Source: JAEUIG01 sp046349775 | GTDB taxonomy: Bacteria > Planctomycetota > Planctomycetia > Planctomycetales > Planctomycetaceae | Length of the DNA: 64,000 bases | Direction of reading: 5' to 3' | NCBI GenBank assembly: GCA_046349775.1 | Contig: JAXMBS010000003.1 | Coordinates: 1-64,000 of the forward strand | Part shown: one piece after another, positions 34,583 through 44,376 of the stretch | Layout: the number at the start of each line of letters is the position of its first letter | How positions within the stretch are numbered: the first letter of the stretch is position 1 | Program-made: the position numbers and the translations under genes | The notes under the pieces: model-generated | Seen by the model: only the letters and a program-made list of their open reading frames with translations | Told to the model about the DNA's origin: nothing | Databases searched by the model: none

Positions 34583-37531
34583 ATGTCCGCGCGCCGCTCG
34601 TCGCATCCGGCCGTTCAGCTCTTTCCGTTTCTGGCGGTCCTGATGTGCGCGCTCGGCGCGCTGATTCTGCTGCTGCTCGTGACCACCAGCCACGTCCGCG
34701 AGCAGGCTCGGACCCGCGCGCGACTGGCCCGGATCGCCGCCGCCAAAGAACGCGCCGAGCGCCTGCAGACCGAGCAAACAGAACCGCCGGCACGCGACCG
34801 CTGGCAGCCATCCGCTTTGCCGCCGGCCGCCGCTTTGCAGCCCGCGCCGGCCACCGCGGACACTGCCCCCGGCCCGTCACTGCGCGAGCAGTGGCAGCAA
34901 ACGGTGGCTGATCTCCAGGAGGCCGCCAGACGAGAGGACGCACAGCTGCAGTCCCATCGGCACGCAGCCGCGTCCGAGGAGTCCGAGTTGAAAGCGCTCC
35001 TCGCCAAGATTGCCGCGCTGCGGGAAGCGGCCGAACAACTGGCGCACCGTGAATCCGAGGCCGAAGCGGAGCTGGAGCAAAGCGCCGCGCACTCGGACGA
35101 GCTGCAGCAGACCGTTTCCGAACAGGAGTCGGCGCTCGCCGACCTCAAAGTCCGGCGGGCCGCCGCCCAGTCGAAATACTGCATCCTGCCCTACGACGGA
35201 CGATCCGGCACCGTGCGGCGTCCGATCTACATCGAATGCACCGAGTCCGGTCTGAAGTTCGCTTCCGAAAACATCCTCCTGACGCCGGAACAATTGGACG
35301 GATTCCCGGCCCTGCGAAATCCGCTGCTGGCCGGCGCCGATGCACTGATCGATTACTGGTCGCTGCAGGCGCGGAAGAATCCCGCAGAAAATGGAGCCAG
35401 CGCACCGTATGTGCTGCTGATCGTTCGTCCCAGCGGCACTGTCGGCTACTACGTCGCGCGGCGCATGCTCGAATCGCTTGGACAGCCGTTTGGCTACGAG
35501 CTGATCTCGGAAGACATGCAATTACAGTACCCGACCACCGACCCCGATGCGGTCAAAACCTGCCAGGCGGCGATCAACGAAGTGCTGAAGAATCCGGACC
35601 GCATCGCCATGCGCGGCGGAGTCGTCGCGCCGGGCAGCCTGGAGCCGATGAGCGTCAGTGATGGCAGCGGCAAGTTTGCATTGGAAGAAGTCAACCAGCT
35701 GCGGGGCAGCGGGCGGACGGTGCACTTCGGCGGGCGTGATTTCGATCGCAATTCCGCGGCACGAGGCAGTCCCTCGTACCCCTCCGGACGCCGCACTGCG
35801 ACGGCCGGCGGCGGCACCGACGGCGCGCAATCCAGTGGATCGGCGCCAACCCCGTTTCTCGGCCCGACGGATGCAGCCGGCGGGACGCCCGGAGGCTCCG
35901 GTCTGTCGCCTCTGGGGGTCGCCGGCGGCAACGGCGGACAGGGACTGCCGGATGGCGGAGGCGGATTGCCGGTCGGGTCCGGTCTGCCGACGCGGGGTGC
36001 TGTCGGCGGTGATGGCAGCGGCGGAACATCAAATGGCGGAAATGGACTTCCGGGCGCATCAGGTCTGCCGAATGGCGGATTTGCCGGCGGTAATGACGGC
36101 GCCAGGAGCCCGGGCAGTCGTAGCGGATCAGTCGCCGGATCTGGCAGCGGGACTGCCAGCGAGTCCCCCGGAACATCCGACGCCGCGGTGGCGGGCGGCG
36201 GAGCAGGCGCGCCGAGCCGCGGTGGGAAGCCGTTCGGAGGCCTGTTCTCATGGCTCCGCGGTTCAGGAGCTTCCGGTGATGGGGCAGGCTCGGCCGGTGG
36301 CTCGGGCACGGGAACGGCTGGCATCCCGTCGAGTGGCAATGGTGCCGGAGGATTCGGTTCCGGCTCCCCAGTTCGCGGGTCTGCAACCGGCGGCTCAGGC
36401 ACTGGTGCAACAAATGGGTGGTCGCCGAGCTTTGGAACGGCTGGCAACGGGACAGGTTCTGGTGCTGCGGGAGAGTCGCCAGTCACTGGGGGCGGAGCCG
36501 GAGGAAATGACCAAGAGACACCTGGCACCGCTGCTGCACCGGGAACAACCGCGGTGGCTGGAAACGCCGGTGTGCGGGGAACTCCTGGAACCGGTATTGC
36601 TGCTAACGGCCGGCGATCACCCGCCGTCAGCAGTACACCGGGGACGGCCGCAATGACCGGCGCCGCTGGAGCGCCGGGTACGACCGGTCAGACGGTCAAC
36701 GCGCCCGCAACGGGCGCGAACCAGCAAGGGACACCCGGCCAGGTTGGATCTGCCGATCCTCGGGTCGCATTCACGGATGACAATTCCCAAGGATCAACCG
36801 CTACAGCCGGCGACACGTCTGGAGGCGCGATGACGACCACCGAGCGCTACCCGGTGCCAGGCGCTCTGGGTCGGTCGGGCGCGACGACGGGCGGCACTGG
36901 AGCGGTGTCTTCCGGCGGCGGTCTGAGCACCGTGTTCGCCCCCGACGACAAGCTCGGCGTCCCCACTCCGTACGAACGTCCGAGCAAAGGCGCCCCGCGA
37001 GGCGCGCCTCCAAATCTCGCCTCGCGGTCGATCGCAAACGAAGCCGCGGCCGGATTCTCCGAAGCAGCCGGACGTGCGCCACACGCGACGAATGAGCAGA
37101 ACGCGACTGCTGCGGATCAGCCTGGCGACCTGTCCGCCGCGACGGCGTCGTCGCTGGCGGCCATCGCCGAAGCACGCAAAAACCTGCCGCATGTCGCGCC
37201 TGCGAACCCGGCCGAGGGCCTGCTCATGCCGGGCAGCCAGATCGGACTCGAACGCAAGGTCGTCATCCGCGTTTCCAGTCACCAATTGATCGTCGATTCG
37301 GAACTCCCCATTACGGTCGCTCCCGGGACGTCGCGGGAAGACCTGCAGGACCAATTGGCCGAAGCACTGCGGATGCACTTCGCCGGCTGGGAACAACCCC
37401 CCAGCGGCTTTTACTGGCTGCCCCTCGTCCGATTCGCCGTGCTCCCCGGCGGGCAGCAGTTCGCCAAACGTCTGACCGATCTCACCAACGACTGGGAGAT
37501 CAAATCGAAAGTGGACTTTGTTCTGGAGTGA
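34583..37531 (+). CDS. ExbD/TolR-like anchor protein with Gly-rich region, membrane Asp absent
   Basis: The product has 982 aa. A single membrane segment lies at residues 10-32 (LFPFLAVLMCALGALILLLLV); the place where ExbD/TolR carry the proton-binding Asp is Ala here. A coiled coil follows (about 40-190). A conserved folded domain comes next (about 195-345, YCILPYDGRSGTVRRPIYIE to PYVLLIVRPSGTVGYYVARRM). Residues about 400-790 are low-complexity Gly/Ser/Thr/Ala/Pro. A small C-terminal domain closes the protein (VVIRVSSHQLIVDSELPITVAPG). No PG-binding motif is obvious. It lies between the MotA-like gene and a second ExbD-like gene. Family assignment rests on the N-terminus and the context. 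Confidence 0.7.
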   Translation: MSARRSSHPAVQLFPFLAVLMCALGALILLLLVTTSHVREQARTRARLARIAAAKERAERLQTEQTEPPARDRWQPSALPPAAALQPAPATADTAPGPSLREQWQQTVADLQEAARREDAQLQSHRHAAASEESELKALLAKIAALREAAEQLAHRESEAEAELEQSAAHSDELQQTVSEQESALADLKVRRAAAQSKYCILPYDGRSGTVRRPIYIECTESGLKFASENILLTPEQLDGFPALRNPLLAGADALIDYWSLQARKNPAENGASAPYVLLIVRPSGTVGYYVARRMLESLGQPFGYELISEDMQLQYPTTDPDAVKTCQAAINEVLKNPDRIAMRGGVVAPGSLEPMSVSDGSGKFALEEVNQLRGSGRTVHFGGRDFDRNSAARGSPSYPSGRRTATAGGGTDGAQSSGSAPTPFLGPTDAAGGTPGGSGLSPLGVAGGNGGQGLPDGGGGLPVGSGLPTRGAVGGDGSGGTSNGGNGLPGASGLPNGGFAGGNDGARSPGSRSGSVAGSGSGTASESPGTSDAAVAGGGAGAPSRGGKPFGGLFSWLRGSGASGDGAGSAGGSGTGTAGIPSSGNGAGGFGSGSPVRGSATGGSGTGATNGWSPSFGTAGNGTGSGAAGESPVTGGGAGGNDQETPGTAAAPGTTAVAGNAGVRGTPGTGIAANGRRSPAVSSTPGTAAMTGAAGAPGTTGQTVNAPATGANQQGTPGQVGSADPRVAFTDDNSQGSTATAGDTSGGAMTTTERYPVPGALGRSGATTGGTGAVSSGGGLSTVFAPDDKLGVPTPYERPSKGAPRGAPPNLASRSIANEAAAGFSEAAGRAPHATNEQNATAADQPGDLSAATASSLAAIAEARKNLPHVAPANPAEGLLMPGSQIGLERKVVIRVSSHQLIVDSELPITVAPGTSREDLQDQLAEALRMHFAGWEQPPSGFYWLPLVRFAVLPGGQQFAKRLTDLTNDWEIKSKVDFVLE
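35780..36950 (+). repeat. region coding a Gly-rich low-complexity segment
   Basis: About 390 codons are dominated by Gly, Ser, Ala, Thr and Pro, in short quasi-repeats such as GLPDGGGGLPVGSGLP, GNGLPGASGLPNGG and GTGTAGIPSSGNGAGG. There is no fixed period. The frame stays open throughout, so selection for coding is evident. A surface or cell-wall spacer is a fair guess. Confidence 0.8.
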
Positions 37532-37587
37532 GCGCCGGCCTGGAGCCAATCCGACGTCTCCCGTATTGAGCAATTTCGAGCAGCGTC

Positions 37588-38715
37588 ATGTCCCGTCGTC
37601 GTTCCGATGAGCCCACCTTCAGCACCGACTCCTTTCTGGACGTCGTCTGCAATCTCGTCGGCATCATGATCATCCTGATCATCGTGGCCGGCATGCGCGT
37701 CACGAGCACGCCGATCGTGTTCAAGGACGATGACCCGGCGCCGGACGAGCCGCTGCAAGTCGCCTCTGAGGCCGACATCGCCGGAATCAACCTGACCGAA
37801 GTTGCCAAATGGCTGGAACAGCCTCCCGAAGCGCCGGAGGAGCCGCCTGCCGACGAGCCGCCAGCGGAAGAACCCCCGGTGGACCTGGTGGCCCAGGCCG
37901 ACCAGCTTCGGCAGCAGATGACGTTGACCGCCGCACAGGTGAAAGAGCTGCAGGCCCGTGCCGCGACTGCACGCCGGCAGCGCGCAGCGGCCGATGCCCA
38001 GGTTCGCGGTCTCGTCTCGGACGTCAAATCGGCGGAGAACCAGGCGAAACAGAAGGAGTCCGACGCCGAACAGGCCGCACACGCCGTGCACGAGCTCGAA
38101 GCGCGGTCGATGCACGTCGAAGCGCAGACCGCCGCCCTGGCCGATCAGCCGGTGCAGGGCCAGGTCGTCAAGCATGTCGTTACGCCCATCAGTCGGCAGG
38201 TCTCCGAGCATGAAGAAGTGCATTTCCGGCTCTCGGGCAATCGCGTGTCGGTCGTCCCGCTGGATGAACTGGCCGAGGCCCTCAAATTCCGCATGGAACG
38301 GAGCCGCGACATGTTTCTGCGCGTCAACCGCTATGAAGGAACCGCCGGTCCGGTCGATGGATACCTGATGCGGTACGTGATTGAAAAACAGCAGCCGTCC
38401 GCGATCGAACAGCTGCGGAACGGCGGGCCGTTTATGCGCGTACAGTTGACCTACTACGAACTGGAAGTGGGCCAGGACGTCAAGGGGGAATCGCTCGAGG
38501 AAGCGCTGAAACCAGGTTCGCGGTTCATCACCGCGCTGGCCGGCGCCCGGCCCGGCACATCCCTGACATTTTGGGTTTATCCCGACAGCTTCGAACTGCA
38601 TCGCAAGCTGCAGGAAATCGCCCACGAGGCGCGGTTTGACGTGGCCGCACGTCCACTACCGATGGGGGTGCCGATCGCCGGCTCGCCCAACGGATCGAAA
38701 TCGGCGGCACAGTGA
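37588..38715 (+). CDS. ExbD/TolR-like anchor protein with membrane Asp
   Basis: The product has 375 aa. The N-terminal DSFLDVVCNLVGIMIILIIV (about residues 14-34) matches the ExbD/TolR helix with its conserved Asp (D18), which carries protons through the MotA/TolQ-type channel. A Pro/Glu-rich linker and a coiled coil (about 100-185) follow. The folded C-terminal domain starts at EHEEVHFRLSGNRVSVVPLDEL and ends at RFDVAARPLPMGV. It is a paralogue-like partner of the upstream 982-aa protein, but with the Asp present. The three genes are closely spaced and very likely one operon. Confidence 0.75.
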   Translation: MSRRRSDEPTFSTDSFLDVVCNLVGIMIILIIVAGMRVTSTPIVFKDDDPAPDEPLQVASEADIAGINLTEVAKWLEQPPEAPEEPPADEPPAEEPPVDLVAQADQLRQQMTLTAAQVKELQARAATARRQRAAADAQVRGLVSDVKSAENQAKQKESDAEQAAHAVHELEARSMHVEAQTAALADQPVQGQVVKHVVTPISRQVSEHEEVHFRLSGNRVSVVPLDELAEALKFRMERSRDMFLRVNRYEGTAGPVDGYLMRYVIEKQQPSAIEQLRNGGPFMRVQLTYYELEVGQDVKGESLEEALKPGSRFITALAGARPGTSLTFWVYPDSFELHRKLQEIAHEARFDVAARPLPMGVPIAGSPNGSKSAAQ

Positions 38716-38813
38716 TTTTTTGAGCATGACGTCCGCTGGACCGCATAATTGATGGCTGGCGAATCCTCGAGCAAGCTTCACATGACTCTTCTGATTCTTT
38801 GCGGCGGAGCGCC

Positions 38814-40046
38814 ATGACCCAACTGCTCGCACAACGCCCGCAGACGCCGCAGACAGACCAGCCGCCGTGCCTGGAAGACCTGGCGTACCGCTACGGCGAC
38901 ACTTACGACGCGTACCTGGCCACCGAACCGGGCCGCGAGTACTTCTCGTCCCAGGGGGTCGAGGGGGTCGTGGCATTTATGCGCGTCGGCAAGTACCTCA
39001 AGGTCAGCGGCGGGCTGCTCGCTGCACCGACCGACCGGGCCGCGCTCCTTGACGAATTCGTCGAGTATGCCAGCAACCACGGACTGGTCATTTCATTCTT
39101 CAATGTGACCGAGAGCGACCTGCCGCTGTTTGTTGCGCGCGGCTTTCAGGCAACCAAATGGGGCGAGGAGGCCATTGTCGATCTGGGTCCCCAGGCCTGG
39201 AGCGGCAAGGCGCTGGAATGGGTCCGACGGCAGGCCAACTATTGCCAGCGCAAGGGCCTGGTCTGTTCCGAGTGCCGTCCCGAGGAAATGCACCCCGCGA
39301 CCTGGAGGGCGCTGGCGGAAGAGTTGCGAGCAGTCGCGGCCCAGTCGCTGGCCGACAAGCCGCAGGCTGGTGAAGTTCAATTCATGGAAGGCTCCTTTGA
39401 CCCGAGCGACTTGCGGGGCCGGCGGATGTTCCTGGCGCGCTCCGATGGCGGCCAGGGTCGCGTCGAAGCCCTGCTCGTCTGCAACCCGTGTCTGAACGGG
39501 AACCAGTGGGCGTTCGAGCTGTACCGTCGCCGGTTGGACGCCGTTCGCGGGACCGTCGCGTTCCTGTTTCACCAAACCATGCGGCAGATGTATGCCGAGG
39601 GCGTTGATCGCGTGTCACTGTGTCTGTTTCCAGGACAAAACTGCGAGACGCCGCACCCCGGTGACAGCGCGCTCATTCGCTGGGGACTGGTGATCGGCAG
39701 TCGGTACTTCAATTTCATTTTCGACACGGCGGGTACGGCCTACTTCAAAAGCCGGTTCCGGCCGCGGTTCGAAAGTCGATTTGTCTGCGACCTGCCACGA
39801 ATGACCCTCGGTTCGGCCTGGGCGTTCGTCTCATTGCTGGGCGTGCTGCGTCTCGACGCACGCAGGCTCGGCCGACAGATCGTGCATCGATTGCGCCATT
39901 TCTCTGCTCGAGTCATGGAGGTCCGCACGGCATCTTCCGCGGCCGGCAACGCGCGGGCTGCGTCCGCTCGTCTCGAGCCAGGTTGCCCATCCACGGAAAC
40001 TGACAACGATGGCCACGAAGCACACCTGGCCAAACATTTCGACTGA
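38814..40046 (+). CDS. DUF2156 (LPG synthase C-terminal-like) protein
   Basis: The product has 410 aa. The ATG at 38814 follows ggcggag and is preferred over one five codons upstream. The body resembles the cytosolic catalytic domain of MprF, which moves an aminoacyl group from tRNA to phosphatidylglycerol: VVAFMRVGKYLKVSGGLLAAPTDRA, ISFFNVTESDLPLFVARGFQATKWGEEAIVDLG, then KALEWVRRQANYCQRKGL. The membrane flippase half of MprF is absent. The C-terminal 60 residues are low complexity. Soluble DUF2156 proteins may act on lipids or peptides; the substrate is unknown. It follows the ExbD-like gene by 98 bp. Confidence 0.78.
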   Translation: MTQLLAQRPQTPQTDQPPCLEDLAYRYGDTYDAYLATEPGREYFSSQGVEGVVAFMRVGKYLKVSGGLLAAPTDRAALLDEFVEYASNHGLVISFFNVTESDLPLFVARGFQATKWGEEAIVDLGPQAWSGKALEWVRRQANYCQRKGLVCSECRPEEMHPATWRALAEELRAVAAQSLADKPQAGEVQFMEGSFDPSDLRGRRMFLARSDGGQGRVEALLVCNPCLNGNQWAFELYRRRLDAVRGTVAFLFHQTMRQMYAEGVDRVSLCLFPGQNCETPHPGDSALIRWGLVIGSRYFNFIFDTAGTAYFKSRFRPRFESRFVCDLPRMTLGSAWAFVSLLGVLRLDARRLGRQIVHRLRHFSARVMEVRTASSAAGNARAASARLEPGCPSTETDNDGHEAHLAKHFD

Positions 40047-40166
40047 TGCTGCCGATCGGCGTGCAAATCTTCGGCTCGCCGCACGGATCGAATTCGGCGG
40101 CATAGTGACTTGGATTTCAGGCGTCAGCTGCCACTTGCCAGCCTGAAGGCTGTACTCCGGCGCTTC

Positions 40167-40691
40167 TCAGTTATGGCAGCCGCAAGAGCCACAGCCGCCG
40201 TGTCCAGTCTCCCGCGGGACTAGGCCGTCTGCCGAGACCGGTTGCACATCGATGATGCCCCAGCCGCCGGCGGCCGCCTGCAGCGCCAGCTTGGCACACT
40301 CCGGTCCCCGGTCGTTGAGCACGTACAACACCAGCCGCGCTCGGTCGAGCGTCCACTCCAGATCGACCAGTTGCAGGTCCAGTTTCCACTCGGCGATCCG
40401 CTGTTCCCAGCCCGGGAATTCGCCGACGGCGGCTGTTCGCAATTCGGCCGCCCGCACATGATCCGCCGCCGTGGCCCTGCGGAGAATGTCCCCGGTCGCC
40501 GCCTCGGGCTCACCAGCGTGCGGCTCCGCAGAAGCTCGCAGCGCTTCCAGCACCATGCCGAGTTCCTGGCCGCGGTGCGTTTCAACGACAACAACATCGC
40601 CGCGCGCCGCACGAATGACTTGTGGATTGGCGAATCGCGCGACTTCGGGAATCACGCCGTAACGGATCAGGAATATGCTGGCGCTGCTCAT
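40167..40691 (-). CDS. PSP1/YaaT-family protein with Cys-rich tail
   Basis: The product has 174 aa. The PSP1 domain starts at SIFLIRYGVIPEVARF and carries DVVVVETHRGQELGMVLEAL, the usual 'V-T-RG-E-G-V' line, and ends near LKLDLQLVDLEWTLDRARLVLYV. In YaaT this domain supports RNA-degradation and phosphorelay complexes. The tail GGCGSCGCHN has three Cys and a His and may bind a metal. ATGs at 40691 and 40706 are both possible starts; neither has a clear ribosome site. The gene is divergent from the sulfatase-like gene at 40824. Confidence 0.8.
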   Translation of the reverse strand: MSSASIFLIRYGVIPEVARFANPQVIRAARGDVVVVETHRGQELGMVLEALRASAEPHAGEPEAATGDILRRATAADHVRAAELRTAAVGEFPGWEQRIAEWKLDLQLVDLEWTLDRARLVLYVLNDRGPECAKLALQAAAGGWGIIDVQPVSADGLVPRETGHGGCGSCGCHN

Positions 40692-40823
40692 TGCGCTGGT
40701 CAGCATAGCGTTTTCGAGCGGTCGGCGTGAATGGTTTGCATGTGCCGGACGGTCGACAGCACCTCGTTTCGGATGCGGACAGCCCATTCAATCCTCCGTG
40801 ACACGGCGGTACAATCCGCCGCT

Positions 40824-42017
40824 ATGCAGGCGGCCGTCATTACGTTTGAGCATCTCTCGCTGAATTTGCTGGGTTGCTACGGCGATACGCTGATCCGAAC
40901 GCCGCACTTCGACAGCCTCGCCGCCTCCAGCGTGGTCTTTGACAGTTGCTACGCCCCGTCGATCAGCGGCCAGACCGCCGCCGGACTGGCGCAGTTTGTC
41001 GAGCGCCTCGGCGAGTGCGGAGGCCACGCCCGTGTTGCGGACTGCCGCGGCTCCAGACCGCTTGGCCGGGAAATACGCCAGACGATCGCCGACTGGCAGT
41101 CGTCCGCCTGTACCGGTCGGCCGGCCCTGCTGTGGATTCAATGTTCGGCGATCGAATCGCCCTGGCAGGCAGCCATTGAACGCGTGACGGAGATCGCACG
41201 GGCATCTCTGGCTGCCGACGCACTCGCCGACGTACTGGCGGCGCAGCACGTCGACCCTGCAGATGATGCACCACCAACAGCAGGGCTCGCGACAGCGCTC
41301 GAGAATTTGCAGGCGGCCGGACTTTTGGCACGGGAAGCGATCGCACCCACGCGCGAGATCGGGACGCTACGTCGTCTGGTTTACGCCGCCGCCGTCACCG
41401 CGTTGGACGATTGGCTTGGTGAGTTGCTCGACCTGCTCGAGCCCGTACGACGCCCGGAGTCCATGCTGATCGTCGCAGCGGGGAATGGCGATCTGACAGG
41501 TCCGCATGCCGGGCTGTCGGCCGGCTGTCCCCCGCTGATCGAACCGCTCATCCATGTGCCGCTATTGATCCAAACGGGCAATCCGGTGGACGGAACCCGC
41601 CGTGGTGCGCTGACCAGCACGGCGGACATCGCCCCGACACTCGCGGAGTGGTATGGCGTGGATGCCCCCCCTGCTGCGTTCGACGCACGTACCCTGTGGC
41701 CCCTGCTGCGGGACGAGTCGGCCAGTGTCCGCGAGGAGTTGCTGATCGGCTCGGCGGTGACAGGCTGGTGTCTGCGAACGGCGGACTTTGCCTGCCTGTG
41801 CCCATCGGAGGTCGTTCACGCTGCCGATGGGGCCTGGCCGGACACGACGAACCGGCGACCGCGACTGTTCGTCAAACCGGACGATGTCTGGGACACGTTG
41901 GACGTTGCGGCACAGCACTCGGAAGCAACGGCGGAAATGGTGCGTCGCATTCGGTCGCGCGTGGACGAAACGGCAACTTGTAAGCACCAGGTCGGGCCGG
42001 CTGCAGACGGCCCTTGA
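40824..42017 (+). CDS. sulfatase-fold protein lacking the catalytic cysteine motif
   Basis: The product has 397 aa. The ATG at 40824 starts directly on the sulfatase fold: AVITFEHLSLNLLGCYGDTLIRTPHFDSLAASSVVFDSCYA, the standard opening of the family. Where active sulfatases have C-x-P-S-R this protein has APSISGQTA. The first metal Asp of the opening is Glu (TFEHL). The middle SDHG region is AGNGDLTGPH. It retains the late TSTADIAPTLAEWYGV and a C-terminal receptor-like tail. It has no signal peptide and is cytoplasmic by appearance, so it is probably a non-catalytic or changed enzyme. It ends in the 42012 word repeat. Confidence 0.78.
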   Translation: MQAAVITFEHLSLNLLGCYGDTLIRTPHFDSLAASSVVFDSCYAPSISGQTAAGLAQFVERLGECGGHARVADCRGSRPLGREIRQTIADWQSSACTGRPALLWIQCSAIESPWQAAIERVTEIARASLAADALADVLAAQHVDPADDAPPTAGLATALENLQAAGLLAREAIAPTREIGTLRRLVYAAAVTALDDWLGELLDLLEPVRRPESMLIVAAGNGDLTGPHAGLSAGCPPLIEPLIHVPLLIQTGNPVDGTRRGALTSTADIAPTLAEWYGVDAPPAAFDARTLWPLLRDESASVREELLIGSAVTGWCLRTADFACLCPSEVVHAADGAWPDTTNRRPRLFVKPDDVWDTLDVAAQHSEATAEMVRRIRSRVDETATCKHQVGPAADGP

Positions 42018-42036
42018 CCCTCAGTCCTTGACCCTC
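42012..42036. repeat. 11-base direct repeat overlapping a stop codon
   Basis: ccttgaccctc occurs at 42012-42022 and 42026-42036. The first copy contains the TGA stop of the sulfatase-fold gene (42015-42017). It resembles the word repeats of other spacers and shows that such units can reach into coding ends. Confidence 0.55.
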
Positions 42037-42158
42037 GACCATTCCGTCCTTCACGTCGGCATCCCTCGTGACATACGATGCCGGCACAAGGCCGGAGACG
42101 CCGGCAGGATCGGTCCGCTGCGGATCCGACGACGAGAACGCGAACAGACAAGGCCGCA

Positions 42159-43193
<1,035 letters not shown>

Positions 43194-43203
43194 CGTCATT
43201 GAC

Positions 43204-43263
43204 TAGCCGCGACCGTCAGGGAGCGCTCGATCTGGTCCTTTCGCTCACCGACGGTCGCGGCTA
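43204..43263. repeat. 14-bp-stem inverted repeat between moxR and DUF58 genes
   Basis: tagccgcgaccgtc (43204-43217) pairs perfectly with gacggtcgcggcta (43250-43263). The 32-base inner part can pair again as gagcg/cgctc (43221-43225 with 43242-43246). It fills most of the 96-bp spacer. Palindromes with the same tagccgcgacc core are a recurrent sight in planctomycete genomes (recollection, not checked). It could be a REP-type repeat or an intercistronic attenuator. Confidence 0.75.
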
Positions 43264-43289
43264 ATGCGCAGTAACTCCTCATTCGTCTG

Positions 43290-44201
43290 ATGCCCACCGA
43301 CCTCAAGCAATTCCTGTCTCCCGAAGCGGTCGCGCGAATTGCGCGGCTGGAGTTGGCGGCGCGCAACGTGGTCGAGGGCTTCCTGTCGGGTCAGCACCGC
43401 AGTCCGTATTTCGGACAGTCGATCGATTTCGCGCAGCATCGCGAATATGCGCCGGGCGACGACGTACGCCGCATCGACTGGAAGGTCTGGTCGAAGACCG
43501 ACAAGTACTACATCAAGCAGTACGAGGAAGAGACCAACCTCCGCACGACGCTGGTAGTGGACGTCAGCGAATCGATGCAGTACGGCAGCAGCGCGACCAC
43601 GAAGTTCGACTACGCCTGCACGGTCGCGGCCGCCGTCGCCTACCTGCTGTTGCGGCAGCAGGACGCCGTCAGCCTGATCGCCTTCGACGAGGAGATTCGC
43701 GGAGTCGCGCCGTCGCGGAGCCGGCAGACGCATCTGGGCGCGCTCTTGTCGGTGCTGATGCAGGAGTCACCGTCGCACAAGACGGATATGTATGAAATCC
43801 TGAGCTACGTCGCGAACGAAAAGTCGCAGAAGGGCATGGTCGTACTGATTTCGGATTTGTTCGTACCGCGGCAGGGGTTGTTCAAAGGGCTCAGGCTGCT
43901 GCGGCGCCGCGGCCACGACGTGCTGGTGTTCCACGTGCTCGACGCTGAAGAACTGGACTTCAACTTTACCGGCACGACGCGGTTTGAAGGACTGGAGGAG
44001 GCGGGCGAGCTCGTCTGCGATCCACGATCGCTGCGCGAGGGTTACCTGGCGGCGCTGCACGCGTTCCTGGATGAAATCCGCCGCAACTGCGCCGGCAGCA
44101 TGATTGACTACCAGACAATCCGCACCAGCGAGCACATCGACGCCGCCCTGCGGCATTACATCAAGCACCGCGTCGGCTTCCGTCGCGCGGAACGGACATA
44201 G
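43290..44201 (+). CDS. DUF58 domain protein
   Basis: The product has 303 aa. The DUF58 signature HREYAPGDDVRRIDWKVWSKTDKYYIKQYEEETN lies at residues 50-85. A VWA-like fold follows, LVVDVSESMQYGS, with a D-x-S-x-S metal site and a late LISDLFVP strand. The family partners MoxR ATPases, probably binding their targets. The ATG at 43290 is the only start ahead of the domain. It forms one operon with moxR and, after a repeat-bearing gap of 175 bp, the BatA/VWA gene. Confidence 0.95.
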   Translation: MPTDLKQFLSPEAVARIARLELAARNVVEGFLSGQHRSPYFGQSIDFAQHREYAPGDDVRRIDWKVWSKTDKYYIKQYEEETNLRTTLVVDVSESMQYGSSATTKFDYACTVAAAVAYLLLRQQDAVSLIAFDEEIRGVAPSRSRQTHLGALLSVLMQESPSHKTDMYEILSYVANEKSQKGMVVLISDLFVPRQGLFKGLRLLRRRGHDVLVFHVLDAEELDFNFTGTTRFEGLEEAGELVCDPRSLREGYLAALHAFLDEIRRNCAGSMIDYQTIRTSEHIDAALRHYIKHRVGFRRAERT

Positions 44202-44242
44202 ATTCCGGAGGGATTCTCAATGGAGATCGCAGACAATCGGCC

Positions 44243-44350
44243 TTCAGCGATCAGGCGTCTGCCATCAGCAAGGTGCTCCGCACTCCCGGTCCTCGGTGCG
44301 AACAGTCGCATTCCACGCTGAAACAAGTCCGCTCCTTGCTGATCGCTGAA
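44243..44350. repeat. inverted word repeat between the DUF58 and BatA genes
   Basis: ttcagcgatcag (44243-44254) pairs perfectly with ctgatcgctgaa (44339-44350). atcagcaagg (44264-44273) pairs with ccttgctgat (44334-44343), so two left-arm words are merged in one right-arm stretch. A third copy, gaccgctgaaag, follows at about 44355. The spacer is otherwise non-coding. It is a clear example of the locus-specific word repeats. Confidence 0.72.
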
Positions 44351-44376
44351 AACTGACCGCTGAAAGCTCATCCCTC

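Noticed and set aside
33128..38715. Zorya anti-phage system
   Set aside because: The channel subunit has a ZorA-like tail, but ZorC/ZorD/ZorE-type genes are missing and the anchors have no PG-binding domain.
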